43,095 nt of DNA from Thermoplasmata archaeon (GTDB lineage Archaea; Thermoplasmatota; Thermoplasmata; Thermoplasmatales; Thermoplasmataceae): contig JAJZXS010000028.1 of assembly GCA_021806295.1 (NCBI GenBank), forward strand, positions 1 through 43,095. Direction: 5' to 3'. A program made the position numbers and the translations under genes. Below, piece by piece: positions 1 to 9,006 of the stretch. The notes below the pieces were generated by a model. That model was not told the origin of the DNA. It saw only the letters and a list, made by a program, of their open reading frames with translations, and did not search any database. How positions within the stretch are numbered: position 1 is the first letter of the stretch; each line of letters opens with the position of its first letter.

Positions 1-1500
1 GGAGCACTCAGTGCATCATTTGAGTCTAAATATACCGGCAGGCTATCTGCATGCATGGGTACCTCCGGGCCGGGGTCCATTCACCTCCTGAATGGCCTTT
101 ATGATGCCAAATTGCAGCATGTCCCTGTTATAGCACTAACAGGCCAGATAGAGACAGACCTCCTGGGACACGAGTACTTCCAGGAAGTGGACCTGGTAAA
201 ACTCTTCGACGACGTGTCGGTATTCAACGCCAGGATAGTGAATCCGGATAATGCCCAGTTTCTTGTATGGAAGGCATGCAGAGAGGCAATCACTAAGGGA
301 GGCGTAGGGCATATAGATATGCCTGTTGATATTCTTAAGAAGGAATGCAGGGAGGAAGAATTATCCTACTACATAAATCCTGTTTCATACAACCCTGATG
401 GTATTGAGGAGGCAGAGAAATTGATTAATTCCAGCACCAGGCCACTAATATTCATCGGCGGTGGCGCCAGGCCATACTCAGAGGAAATCAACAAATTTGC
501 AGAAAAAATAGGTGCTCCGGTTGTGTACTCGCTGAATGGGAAGGGGACCTTGCCGGATAGCGATGAAAAGGTCATGGGCGGAATCGGGCTGCTGGGAACC
601 AAGCCATCAGTTAAGGCCATAAACAATTCTGACCTGATTATATTCCTCGGAACGGTCTTTCCATACACGGCGTTCCTGAAAAAGGTGAAGAACATACAGG
701 TTAATAACAGGATAGAAGACCTAAACAGAATTATGAAGGCCGATTACTCTTATTTGTGCGACATAAAATATTTCCTTGATAAAGTAAACGTCCAGGCAAA
801 GGAAGAGAAATATTATTCTAAAATGAAGGATGAAAGGGAAAAATGGTCCAAGGACATGCAGAAAAAGGTATCTGACATGAGAAAGCCCCTGAGGGCGGAG
901 GTGGTTGCAGATGCCATATCCCGGCGTTTAAAGGATGATGATATCATAATAGGCGATACCGGCAACGTCACTTTATGGGTTAACCGTTTTATAGAGGCAA
1001 AGCGCAACAATAGATTCTTCTTCTCATCATGGCTGGGCACCATGGGCGCTGGAATCCCGGGATCAATAGGCCTTGCCATGGCCTCCGGGAAGACAGTGTA
1101 CGGAATAATCGGTGACGGCAGTTTTGCCATGACATCAATGGAGATCATAACAGCAATGAAATACCGGCTGCCTGTGAAACTGGTTGTTTTTGATAATAAT
1201 ATTCTCGGGATGATCAAGCTTGAGGAAGAAGTCATGGGGTATCCAGAATACGGTGTTGATCTGTACAATCCCGATTTTTCCAGGCTAGCAGAAGCGTCAG
1301 GGGCTACAGGCATTAGACTGGAAAACCCGGAGGACCTGGAAAGTAAAATGGATGAATTCTTTGTTTCAAAGGGACCAACAGTGCTTGATGTTATAACAGA
1401 GACAGACGAAACTCCAATGCCACCCAAGCTCGAATTTAATGTAGCGGCGAAATACATAACTTCAATACTCAGGGAGAAGCTTGAGCCAAGAGATGACTGA
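1..1500 (+). CDS. ThDP-dependent pyruvate oxidase-like enzyme, 3' part (5' end outside window)
   Basis: The reading frame is open from base 1, so the gene starts upstream; about 499 codons are visible. The first residues (GRLSACMGTSGPGSIHLLNG) match the conserved pyrimidine-domain segment of the acetolactate synthase/pyruvate oxidase family. A central Rossmann-like domain follows. The C-terminal domain has the ThDP/Mg motif GDGSF with a downstream DNN. The segment after it (NILGMIKLEEEVMGYPEYG, then YNPDFSRLAEASG and MPPKLEF) resembles PoxB-type pyruvate oxidases more than anabolic acetolactate synthases. The membrane-binding tail of bacterial PoxB is absent. The likely reaction is decarboxylation of pyruvate or another 2-oxoacid. 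The catalytic N-terminal Glu lies outside the window, so substrate and electron acceptor cannot be settled. No regulatory subunit gene follows, which argues against acetolactate synthase. Confidence 0.85.
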   Translation, partial: GALSASFESKYTGRLSACMGTSGPGSIHLLNGLYDAKLQHVPVIALTGQIETDLLGHEYFQEVDLVKLFDDVSVFNARIVNPDNAQFLVWKACREAITKGGVGHIDMPVDILKKECREEELSYYINPVSYNPDGIEEAEKLINSSTRPLIFIGGGARPYSEEINKFAEKIGAPVVYSLNGKGTLPDSDEKVMGGIGLLGTKPSVKAINNSDLIIFLGTVFPYTAFLKKVKNIQVNNRIEDLNRIMKADYSYLCDIKYFLDKVNVQAKEEKYYSKMKDEREKWSKDMQKKVSDMRKPLRAEVVADAISRRLKDDDIIIGDTGNVTLWVNRFIEAKRNNRFFFSSWLGTMGAGIPGSIGLAMASGKTVYGIIGDGSFAMTSMEIITAMKYRLPVKLVVFDNNILGMIKLEEEVMGYPEYGVDLYNPDFSRLAEASGATGIRLENPEDLESKMDEFFVSKGPTVLDVITETDETPMPPKLEFNVAAKYITSILREKLEPRDD

Positions 1501-1552
1501 GTTTTCATTATAATTCTCATTATAATAATGTTATTTTTGAGCCGTGGCGTAG

Positions 1553-1561
1553 TTTAATATA
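1553..1561 (+). promoter_or_regulatory. TATA box of hutH
   Basis: TTTAATATA ends 21 nt before the hutH ATG at 1583, the spacing expected for a leaderless archaeal transcript. The upstream stretch also holds three copies of ATTATAAT (1507, 1519, 1571). Confidence 0.6.
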
Positions 1562-1582
1562 TTATCTGGCATTATAATTATC

Positions 1583-3091
1583 ATGATTTACATTGATGGA
1601 AACAGCCTTAGCATAGAGGATGTAATTGCAGTTGTTGACAAGGGCGAAAAGGCAGGAATAGCAGATTCTGCCATGGAACAAATAAGGAAATCCAAGAAAT
1701 CCCTGATGAAAATACTTGAATCAGGAAAGCCCGTATATGGTGTAAATACTGGTTTCGGGTCACTTTTAAACGTAAATGTGGAAAAAAATAACACGGTACA
1801 GCTTCAGATAAACCTGATCAGGAGCCATTCTGCCGGGACCGGAGATCCACTGGATGAAAGAACCGTAAAGTCGATAATGCTTGTAAGGGCAAACACGCTG
1901 GTAAAGGGATATTCCGGGGTATCAGAGGATTTAATCAGCTTCCTTCTTTTCATGATAAATGAAAATATAATTCCGGTTGTCCCACGATACGGTTCTGTTG
2001 GTGCCAGTGGCGATCTGGCCCCGCTTGCACATATAGGCCTCGCAGTAATGGGAGAGGGAGATGTATTCTACAGGGGAAAAAGAATGAATTCGGCTGAGGT
2101 GTTCAGGAATCTGGGGAAAAAGCCATACAGTTATGCCGAGAAGGAGGGTGTTGCACTGATAAATGGAACCTCTGTTATCTGCGGCATACTGGCGCTGGAA
2201 GTCAAAAAATCGGAGAGATTAATAAATGAAGCTCTTGGATCATTTGCACTCGCCTTTGAAGGGCTTTCTGGCACAGACAGGGCATTCACGGAATGGGCAC
2301 TTGCATCCAGGCCACATGAGGGGCAGCAGCTTATTGGAATGGCATTGAGAAAACTCTTCCATGGTAGCGCCATAGTTGAAAATGCAAGGAAAACAAAGGT
2401 GCAGGATGCATACTCACTCCGGTGCACCCCGCAGGTATATGGTGCAGTTTGGGACACAGTAGAATATGTCAGAAAAGTACTATCCACAGAAATAAATTCT
2501 GCAACAGATAATCCGCTGCTTATGGGAGATGAGTATATTTCCACCGGCAATTTTCATGGAGAGCCCGTTGCAATGGCATCTGACTTTCTTGCAATAGCCA
2601 TGACAGATTTTGGGAATATGGTTGAAAGGCGCCTTGCCCGTATCGTGGAGACAAATCTCAGCGGGCTTCCGCCCTTCCTTGTCAGTGATTACGGCTTAAA
2701 TTCCGGATACATGATACCACAGTACACTGCAGCAGCACTGTGCAATGTGAACAAAACACTGGCACATCCAAATTCAGCGGATACCATACCCACATCGGCA
2801 AATCAGGAGGACCATGTGAGCATGGGCACAAATGCAGCACTGAAGCTGGTGGAAATCAATAAAAATGTTGAAACCATAATCGCAATAGAATACCTGTTGG
2901 GTGCACAGGCACTGGAATTCAGGAAATTTGAACCCTCAAAGGCCACAATGGAAATTTATAGCAAAATAAGGGCAATAGTCAAGCCACTGGATCGTGACCG
3001 CCCCTCAACAGGTGATATAAATGCAATATGCAGCATGATGGAAACAGAATCCTTCAGAAATTTTATAATGGAAAAGACAGGGTTCCATTAA
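1583..3091 (+). CDS. hutH: Histidine ammonia-lyase
   Basis: This cytoplasmic enzyme converts L-histidine to urocanate and ammonia, the first step of histidine degradation. The 502-residue length is normal for the family. The MIO-forming triad Ala-Ser-Gly sits at residues 141-143 inside GSVGASGDLAPLAH, and the catalytic Tyr lies in VYGVNTGFG (about residue 52). Later family blocks are also visible (the QDAYSLRC-like segment as VQDAYSLRC, NFHGEP, and SANQEDHVSMG). The ATG is preceded by a well-placed TATA box, so the start is firm. ftcD follows 42 bp downstream with its own TATA-like box; hutU is about 6 kb away on the other strand. Confidence 0.97.
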   Translation: MIYIDGNSLSIEDVIAVVDKGEKAGIADSAMEQIRKSKKSLMKILESGKPVYGVNTGFGSLLNVNVEKNNTVQLQINLIRSHSAGTGDPLDERTVKSIMLVRANTLVKGYSGVSEDLISFLLFMINENIIPVVPRYGSVGASGDLAPLAHIGLAVMGEGDVFYRGKRMNSAEVFRNLGKKPYSYAEKEGVALINGTSVICGILALEVKKSERLINEALGSFALAFEGLSGTDRAFTEWALASRPHEGQQLIGMALRKLFHGSAIVENARKTKVQDAYSLRCTPQVYGAVWDTVEYVRKVLSTEINSATDNPLLMGDEYISTGNFHGEPVAMASDFLAIAMTDFGNMVERRLARIVETNLSGLPPFLVSDYGLNSGYMIPQYTAAALCNVNKTLAHPNSADTIPTSANQEDHVSMGTNAALKLVEINKNVETIIAIEYLLGAQALEFRKFEPSKATMEIYSKIRAIVKPLDRDRPSTGDINAICSMMETESFRNFIMEKTGFH

Positions 3092-3104
3092 GGTTTTGCT
3101 ATAA

Positions 3105-3112
3105 TTTAATAT
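3105..3112 (+). promoter_or_regulatory. TATA box of ftcD
   Basis: TTTAATAT lies 22-29 nt upstream of the ATG at 3134, within the 42-bp hutH-ftcD gap. This suggests ftcD can be transcribed separately as a leaderless message. Confidence 0.45.
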
Positions 3113-3133
3113 TACTCTTTATTATAAATCTGC

Positions 3134-4030
3134 ATGAAGCTAGTTGAAATGGTTCCGAATTTCAGTGATGGAAGAAATAGGAGTATCATAGCCCTTCTGG
3201 AAAATGCGGTAAGGGAAACGCGAGACGCTAAATTACTGGACACAGAAATGGATTACGACCACAACAGAAGTGTTATCACCGTTGTTGTAACCCTTGAAAA
3301 TGCTGCGGAACTGGCATACAGGCTTATAGAAATAGCGGCAGAAAATATAGATATGGGCGTGCATGCCGGGATCCATCCCAGGTTCGGTGCCACAGATGTA
3401 ATGCCATTTATTCCACTGGAAGACACCACAATGGACGAATGTGTAAAAGTATCACATGAGGTGGGAAAACGTGTGGGAGAAAAACTGGGCGTCCCTGTTT
3501 TCATGTATGCAAATTCTGCACTAACCCCTGAAAGGAGGAGCCTTGAAAATATACGAAATAAAAGTTTTCAGATTGAACAGCTCAGGGAAACCATCGGTTC
3601 CGGAAGATATATACCTGACTACGGCCCTTCCAGTGTTGGCAGGGCTGGGGCCACCATTATGGGTGCCCGGGACATTCTCATAGCGTGGAACATATACCTG
3701 AACACGGATAACATTCATGTGGGGAGAAGGATTGCATCAGCCATCAGGGGCAGGGACGGAGGCTTTGCATACGTAAAATCACTGGCACTTTTCATACAGG
3801 AGAAGAACGTGGTGCAGATTTCAATGAATCTGGTGAATTACAGAAAAAATCCACTGTACCGCATCTTCGAGGCTGTCAGGGCCGAGGCAGCAAGATACGG
3901 AGTGTCCATAGCAGGATCTGAATTCATAGGAATGGTGCCGGTAGACGCACTGGTTGAATCCTTCAACTATTATATGATGTCCGATCTTAAAAATAATAAT
4001 ATATTAAATTTCCACCAGGGAAAAATTTGA
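3134..4030 (+). CDS. ftcD: Glutamate formimidoyltransferase (formiminotransferase domain only)
   Basis: The enzyme transfers the formimino group of N-formimino-L-glutamate to tetrahydrofolate and releases glutamate, the last step of one histidine-degradation route. At 298 residues it covers the formiminotransferase N- and C-subdomains. Visible motifs are VPNFSDGRN at the N-terminus, DYDHNRSVITV around residues 38-48, and MGVHAGIHPRFGATDVMPFI, which contains the conserved catalytic His region. The cyclodeaminase domain of the bifunctional animal enzyme is missing, so the cyclodeaminase must be a separate gene or the product is handled differently. The gene follows hutH on the same strand, which supports the assignment. 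Confidence 0.93.
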   Translation: MKLVEMVPNFSDGRNRSIIALLENAVRETRDAKLLDTEMDYDHNRSVITVVVTLENAAELAYRLIEIAAENIDMGVHAGIHPRFGATDVMPFIPLEDTTMDECVKVSHEVGKRVGEKLGVPVFMYANSALTPERRSLENIRNKSFQIEQLRETIGSGRYIPDYGPSSVGRAGATIMGARDILIAWNIYLNTDNIHVGRRIASAIRGRDGGFAYVKSLALFIQEKNVVQISMNLVNYRKNPLYRIFEAVRAEAARYGVSIAGSEFIGMVPVDALVESFNYYMMSDLKNNNILNFHQGKI

Positions 4031-4036
4031 TTTTAT

Positions 4037-4981
4037 TTATTCTTTCATGTATTCCCTGACCGCAGAGATCAGCATGTTGTTCTCTTCTGCAGTCCCTATT
4101 GTAATCCTGGACCTGTCCTTTACAAGCGGGAGTTTTCTTATGTGTATCCCTTTCCCGGCAAGGTAGTCATAAAGATCCTTTTTCAGCATGAGGAAATTTG
4201 TATCACTATTGTAGGCTATTCCATCCAATTCACCATACACCCTCTTTCTCTCGCCAACTATATAATTTATCTTTTCCTCTATAAGGTGGTAGTTTTCAAT
4301 CATAATCTCTGCAAGCTTTGCAGACAGTATGTTCATGTAAAAGGGTGCCTGCAATTTTTTCAACCCTGCCATGAGGTCACGGTTTGCCATTCCATAACCC
4401 ACACGCATTCCGGCCAGGCTGAACGCCTTGGAGAACGTTCTTAGAATTATGAGATTATCATATTTCTTTATCAGGTCTGTGTAATCCTCTCCTGAAAATT
4501 CATAATAGGCATTATCCAGAACTGTTGTTACACCGGATTCCAGGACAGTTTTGATGCTGTCCATGCCGATAAGGTTCCCGGTGGGATTGTTCGGGGAGCA
4601 TATAACAACCAGTTTTGCATCCCTGTGCTTTATAATTTCTTGGGCATTCAATGAAAAATCATCGTTCAATGGAACGTCAATTGCACTGTGCCCATAATTG
4701 GTTGCATAGAATGAATACATTTCAAAGGTCGGAGAGCTTATTACAATATCGCCACCGGCTCTCTTTATAAGTATATCAAGAAGCTCGTCACTGCCATTTG
4801 ATGCTATTATTCTCTCCGGGCCTAGTCCGGTGAACCTTCCAAGGCCCTCAATGAGTGATGGCAGCCCCTTTTCCGGATACCTGTTGAAATCTGCATTTTT
4901 CACATAATCTATGAATTTCTCTTTTATGGCATCCGGTATGTTGAATGGATTCTCGTTTTTATCCAGGTATATTTCTCTCAT
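4037..4981 (-). CDS. hisC: Histidinol-phosphate aminotransferase family protein
   Basis: A PLP-dependent class I/II aminotransferase of 314 residues, slightly short for HisC. It shows the N-terminal DKNENPF motif, YPEKGLPSL, SNGSDELLD, NNPTG (131-135), and the Schiff-base Lys185 in RTFSKAFSLAGMRVGYG. Family knowledge: HisC converts histidinol phosphate to imidazole-acetol phosphate, and archaeal relatives can also act on aromatic amino acids. Its position between ftcD and a LysX-like gene, without other his biosynthesis genes, leaves the true substrate open. It ends 6 bp from the ftcD stop (convergent). A TATA-like TTTAATAATTA lies about 25 nt before its ATG, in the 29-bp gap after the LysX-like gene. 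Confidence 0.85.
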   Translation of the reverse strand: MREIYLDKNENPFNIPDAIKEKFIDYVKNADFNRYPEKGLPSLIEGLGRFTGLGPERIIASNGSDELLDILIKRAGGDIVISSPTFEMYSFYATNYGHSAIDVPLNDDFSLNAQEIIKHRDAKLVVICSPNNPTGNLIGMDSIKTVLESGVTTVLDNAYYEFSGEDYTDLIKKYDNLIILRTFSKAFSLAGMRVGYGMANRDLMAGLKKLQAPFYMNILSAKLAEIMIENYHLIEEKINYIVGERKRVYGELDGIAYNSDTNFLMLKKDLYDYLAGKGIHIRKLPLVKDRSRITIGTAEENNMLISAVREYMKE

Positions 4982-5010
4982 AAGCTGATATTTTAAGATA
5001 ATTATTAAAC

Positions 5011-5835
5011 TTAATCCAGTGTTTTCAGGTATTCAGCAATGTCTCTTATTATGGCATTCCCGTAGACCTTTGATGCACCCTTGAATTCAACCCTTGAATT
5101 TACCTCATGGACAGTAATCCCCGATTCGGATTCCATGGCATCTATTCCTATTATCCCCGGCCCGAAAAGATCAGAAACTTTCATGATAATTTCAGATTCC
5201 TCCTTTCCGAGAACTGCTTTTTCAACCCTGCCACCCAGGTAAAGGTTGGTTTTCCACCCATCCCCGGAATATCTGTATATGGACGCTGAGATTTTTCCTC
5301 CAACCATTATTACCCTTATGTCCCTTGGCGGCCTTTTAACAAATCGCTGAATATAATAGGAATTTTCCGCAACCATGTCATTCATGGAAAATACTGTTTC
5401 GGCCATATTTTCATCCCTGATGAGGGAAATCATCCTGCCCCAGCTTCCCGTGGCCGGCTTGAACACAACGGGATACCCCATCTCACCGGCCACATCCATG
5501 GCGCTGTCATGGGAAAATGACATTACGGTATCAGGAGTATCGATTCCATTCCTGTAAAGAAATGATGTTGTAAATGCCTTGTTTCCGGCAATGTTGAATG
5601 TATTGAATGAATTTACGGTTTCTATTCCGTGGGACTCCAGTATATATGAGTAATACATTGACCTTTTTGCACTCATGCATCTTATTACTGCCGGGCCAGT
5701 GATATCAATATCTCCTGTCAGGTTCAGTGGATGGTCCTTTGCATTTATGAGGTTGAGTTTTATTCCTTGTCCCTGAAGTTCCTTAATTATCTGCTTTTCC
5801 TCCCAGGCGATGGAATCGTAAATGAAATTGAGCAT
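5011..5835 (-). CDS. lysX: RimK/LysX-type ATP-grasp ligase
   Basis: A 274-residue ATP-grasp protein of the RimK/LysX/ArgX group. ATP-grasp hallmarks are GYPVVFKPATGSWGRMISLI (the ATP-binding lysine and flexible loop), the RDIRVIMVGGK strand, and a metal-binding C-terminus in which HEVNSRVEFKG matches the VN-x-x-x-EFK motif of LysX and ArgX. Known members ligate alpha-aminoadipate or glutamate to the C-terminal Glu of the carrier protein LysW. No LysW-like gene with the EDWGE tail is in the window, so lysine versus arginine biosynthesis (or another ligation) cannot be decided. It probably precedes hisC in one transcription unit with a 29-bp gap. A TATA-like element about 27 nt upstream of the ATG supports the start. 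Confidence 0.8.
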   Translation of the reverse strand: MLNFIYDSIAWEEKQIIKELQGQGIKLNLINAKDHPLNLTGDIDITGPAVIRCMSAKRSMYYSYILESHGIETVNSFNTFNIAGNKAFTTSFLYRNGIDTPDTVMSFSHDSAMDVAGEMGYPVVFKPATGSWGRMISLIRDENMAETVFSMNDMVAENSYYIQRFVKRPPRDIRVIMVGGKISASIYRYSGDGWKTNLYLGGRVEKAVLGKEESEIIMKVSDLFGPGIIGIDAMESESGITVHEVNSRVEFKGASKVYGNAIIRDIAEYLKTLD

Positions 5836-5957
5836 AAGCCATTAATTTTTTTGCATTATTAAATATTTATCGTATAAAATATAATATTATCCAAAATATG
5901 TGTAATATTGTTTTAATAAATATTAAAATTAATATTATCTGTTATAAAATACTATTA

Positions 5958-6401
5958 TTAGTTCAGCTTATCAGATATGCATTTTACTGTTCTCTCAATG
6001 TTCTGTTTTGAAATTTCATCCACCTTGTTTTTTCCCATAATTTTTACTATGAGGCCAAAGTCAAAGGAGCTCTTCCAGTGAAGAACAGTGTTTCCATTAT
6101 CGACTGTATAGGCAATCTCTATTGAAAATTTTACTTTAGACCCGGCTATTCTCCCCGTTCCCTGGATGTTCAGATCCTCATCCCCGGGCAGATAGGTGAA
6201 AGTCATCTTCCCTGTGACAGTATTCATTGCAGAAATTCCCGCAGCTGATATGTCAAGTTTGAGCTTGCATTTTATTTCATTTCCCTCTATTTCAAAGTCA
6301 TATATCCCGGGCAGGCACGGCGTAATATTTTCTATCCTCGAAAGAAAGCCCCTTACATTATCCAGGCCGCTTTTAACAGGTATTTCCCCACTGTATTCCA
6401 T
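5958..6401 (-). CDS. CoxG-like SRPBCC-fold protein
   Basis: A 147-residue protein starting at the internal ATG that gives MEYSGEIPVKSG. This start leaves a 1-nt gap after the stop of the dehydrogenase gene and has GGTGA about 5 nt upstream, inside that gene; the longer frame would begin within the dehydrogenase. Its pattern (a start strand, a helix with DNVRGFLSRIENITPCLPG, then a series of beta strands with GKMTFTYLP, GTGRIAG and LHWKSSFDFG, and a C-terminal helix) fits the CO-dehydrogenase-subunit-G (CoxG) branch of the SRPBCC superfamily. CoxG members bind hydrophobic ligands or quinones, or anchor oxidoreductases to the membrane. Coupling to a flavin dehydrogenase suggests an accessory role there (inference). 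Confidence 0.7.
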   Translation of the reverse strand: MEYSGEIPVKSGLDNVRGFLSRIENITPCLPGIYDFEIEGNEIKCKLKLDISAAGISAMNTVTGKMTFTYLPGDEDLNIQGTGRIAGSKVKFSIEIAYTVDNGNTVLHWKSSFDFGLIVKIMGKNKVDEISKQNIERTVKCISDKLN

Positions 6402-6402
6402 T

Positions 6403-7659
6403 TCATTCACCGGCCCTGATGGCCTCATTGAAAATAAAGGCGCTCTCAATCTGGTTCAGATATCCGTAGTCCATGCTATTTCCGTATGAACTTATATAAT
6501 TCATGAATCCCATATTCACCTGGTTTTTGTATTTATCCATGAACCTGTCGAAGGTGTCGTTCAGCACAATTTTCGATGTATCCATAGACTTTGATCCGGT
6601 AATTTCAGATAGCTTCTGTGAAATGGCCTGCCCCATCAGCCTGGATGTTGTAAACTTCCCGCCTATTATGCTGAAAACGTTGTCCATATTCCTGTATATC
6701 TTAAAATCCCTGCTGGACCTTGAACCCTCCTCCCTGACCAGCGGCCTCATGGAGCTGTACAGCTTTTTATATCTATGGGCCGTAAGTGAGGGAACCATCT
6801 GGGCCACTTCAGAAAGCATTGTATCCAGATCCTCCGGGTCAATATCATTGTTTTCAACATCATCTGAAATTATTGCAACCGTTCCGGCTACCGACATGCT
6901 CCCATAGGGAAGCAGTATGTCACCGTCAGAAGGGTCTCTCATTCTGTTAAGTATAGAGTTGGAGAACAGATGGTCGAAAGATGCCATGTAGCCCAGTGTG
7001 GGCATTACCTCAAAATCCTTAATGCCGAAGGATTCTAGAAGGTGCCCGGACCATGGCCCTGTTGTGTTTATTACGTAATCAAATTTCTCGCTGAATGTTT
7101 TATTCCTGCTGGTATACTTCAGCGATTCTATGGAATTGCCGTTTTTATCTCCCCCTGTTATCTCGGTTTTGAACTTCAGGTTAACCCCCAGCATCTTTGC
7201 CTCAACTGCAACTGCAGTTGCAAATGGATGTGCATAAATTACCTTGTCGGGGACGTGCAATGCCCTGGCAAGATTTTTGTTTATTTCCGGCTCCACATCC
7301 AGCATCTCCTTCACAGTCAATTCATCAGTTGGTATGCCGTTTTCCCTGTTTTTCGCTATCAACCTATCGCCGTATTCGGCCTCCTCATCGTTCAGGGCCA
7401 GGTAATATCCGCCGGTATTTTTAATGAAGCTTGACGCAGTTGCTGAAAGAAGTTTATTTTCCTGTATGCATTCCTTTGCTGACTGGCTGTCATTCACAGA
7501 ATACCTCGATCCGCTGTGAAGCATCCCATGAAATTTTCCAGAGGTTCCAGATATAATGTAATCCCTGTCAAATAGAGTCACATTATAGCCATCCAGTGCG
7601 AGATTCAGAGCAGAGAACAAGCCGGTTATGCCGGCACCTATAACGCCTATTTTTTCCAT
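6403..7659 (-). CDS. glpA: GlpA-like FAD-dependent glycerol-3-phosphate dehydrogenase
   Basis: A 418-residue DAO-fold flavoenzyme. The dinucleotide-binding motif GVIGAGITGLFSALNLALDG opens the protein. The segment GTSGKFHGMLHSGSRYSVND, followed by SAKECIQEN, is the diagnostic GlpA/GlpD block, and PLVREEGSRSSRDFKIY resembles its C-terminal substrate region. It should oxidise sn-glycerol 3-phosphate to dihydroxyacetone phosphate and pass electrons to a membrane acceptor. The C-terminal [2Fe-2S]/BFD-like domain of bacterial GlpA is missing. It forms a two-gene unit with the CoxG-like gene and is divergent from an MFS carrier gene 156 bp away. No glpK, glpB or glpC is in the window. Confidence 0.85.
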   Translation of the reverse strand: MEKIGVIGAGITGLFSALNLALDGYNVTLFDRDYIISGTSGKFHGMLHSGSRYSVNDSQSAKECIQENKLLSATASSFIKNTGGYYLALNDEEAEYGDRLIAKNRENGIPTDELTVKEMLDVEPEINKNLARALHVPDKVIYAHPFATAVAVEAKMLGVNLKFKTEITGGDKNGNSIESLKYTSRNKTFSEKFDYVINTTGPWSGHLLESFGIKDFEVMPTLGYMASFDHLFSNSILNRMRDPSDGDILLPYGSMSVAGTVAIISDDVENNDIDPEDLDTMLSEVAQMVPSLTAHRYKKLYSSMRPLVREEGSRSSRDFKIYRNMDNVFSIIGGKFTTSRLMGQAISQKLSEITGSKSMDTSKIVLNDTFDRFMDKYKNQVNMGFMNYISSYGNSMDYGYLNQIESAFIFNEAIRAGE

Positions 7660-7821
7660 GGGAAGTTTATTTTACTGTCATATATATTTTTATGTGGCAA
7701 TTCAAATAACAGCAACAAACCTCTTTTTTGGGAAAATTCGATTTTAAAGATAAATTTATATGAACTATATATAAATCTATAGATACTTTAATAGGTTAAT
7801 TTTGTTTACTGGAATGTGAAA

Positions 7822-9000
7822 ATGGAAAATTCCGTTAACAAAACAACCATCCTCTCATCATTTGGCATGTTTCTTGATGGCTACCAGCTAACTGTTATTG
7901 CATTTGCTGTAATTCTCATACAGAATTACATACCCCTGAGTTCCCTGGAATATGGGCTTATTATAGCATCAGTAATCATAGGTGCAATAATAGGAACGAT
8001 AATGGTAGGCTATATAAGTGACCTTTTCGGCAGGAGAAGGATATATCTTTCCACCCTTATATTTTTCATAATATTTGATCTTATTTCTGTATTCTCAGTA
8101 AATTTTATAATGCTCTTTATTTCAAGGGTTTTTCTCGGGATAGTTCTTGGGGCAGAGTATCCTGTAGCCAATTCATATATAGCAGAGGTGACGCCGGATG
8201 AAAAAAGGGGATTTTACCTTGCAATGGCAACTGTATTTTTCAGCATAGGCTCAATCAGCAGCGCCATTGTGGCCATATTCATGTTTCCATTGGGAAACCT
8301 CGGGTGGAGGCTTATGCTGGCCCTGGCTGTCATTCCTGCAATTATAGTTGAATTCATGAGATTTTCCCTTCCAGAATCAAAGATGTGGGAGCAGAAAAAG
8401 GAGAAGACAAAATTCTTTCAAATGTTCTCAAAAAAATATTATAAAAATATTGTTATTGCAGCACTTATATGGTTTCTTTATGACATAGTTGCCTACGGGC
8501 TTTCCTTGACCCTTCCAACAATACTGAAACTTGGGCATTTTGTAACCAACGTTGACAATGCCATAGTTACAACATTCTTCCTTATTATCGGCATAATATC
8601 AGGAATATTTGTGATGATGAAGGTGGATAAATATGGAAGAAAGGGAATACAGATAACGGGATTTATTTTTATGGCCGCACTGTTCCTTGTCCTTCCCCAC
8701 TTTTATTATCTGGCCGGAATTATCACCATTGTATCATTCCTTGAATTATTCAATGCATTCGACGGGGCAACAGTGGGAATCATACCTGCCGAGGTTACTG
8801 TAACAGAATTCAGGGGTACTTCATACGGTTTTTCATCAATGATGGGCAAAATAGGCGCAGTAATAGGTGTAATAGCAATGTCCTTGCTTATACATGGCAA
8901 AAATTATTTCAACGCATACTACTTCCTGGCCGCCATAATGGCTGTTGCAATACTGCTTACTCTATTACTTCCAGAAACGAAAAAAATAGTTTTAAAATGA
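7822..9000 (+). CDS. MFS transporter, sugar/organic-acid porter type
   Basis: A 12-TM major facilitator of about 392 residues. The N-terminus GMFLDGYQL is typical of the sugar-porter and aromatic-acid/H+ symporter branches. The loop 2-3 motif is GYISDLFGRRR. Also visible are RVFLGIVLGAEYPV with EVTPDEKRG (TM4-5), FSLPESKMWE after TM6, and the terminal PETK motif. An in-frame GTG at 7816 precedes the ATG. I prefer the ATG because MENSVNK is a typical start; a TTTAATA at 7788 would place the transcript start within a few bases of either codon. The substrate is not deducible: the divergent glpA suggests glycerol phosphate, and the convergent hutU 7 bp away suggests a histidine-related substrate. 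Confidence 0.85.
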   Translation: MENSVNKTTILSSFGMFLDGYQLTVIAFAVILIQNYIPLSSLEYGLIIASVIIGAIIGTIMVGYISDLFGRRRIYLSTLIFFIIFDLISVFSVNFIMLFISRVFLGIVLGAEYPVANSYIAEVTPDEKRGFYLAMATVFFSIGSISSAIVAIFMFPLGNLGWRLMLALAVIPAIIVEFMRFSLPESKMWEQKKEKTKFFQMFSKKYYKNIVIAALIWFLYDIVAYGLSLTLPTILKLGHFVTNVDNAIVTTFFLIIGIISGIFVMMKVDKYGRKGIQITGFIFMAALFLVLPHFYYLAGIITIVSFLELFNAFDGATVGIIPAEVTVTEFRGTSYGFSSMMGKIGAVIGVIAMSLLIHGKNYFNAYYFLAAIMAVAILLTLLLPETKKIVLK

Positions 9001-9006
9001 TTAAAA

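Noticed and set aside
813-1520. Long open frame on the minus strand opposite the ThDP enzyme (and similar long antisense frames opposite hutH, hutU, queC, hemB and the FMN subunit)
   Set aside because: They mirror well-conserved genes on the other strand and encode low-complexity Ser/Ile-rich sequence without domain patterns.
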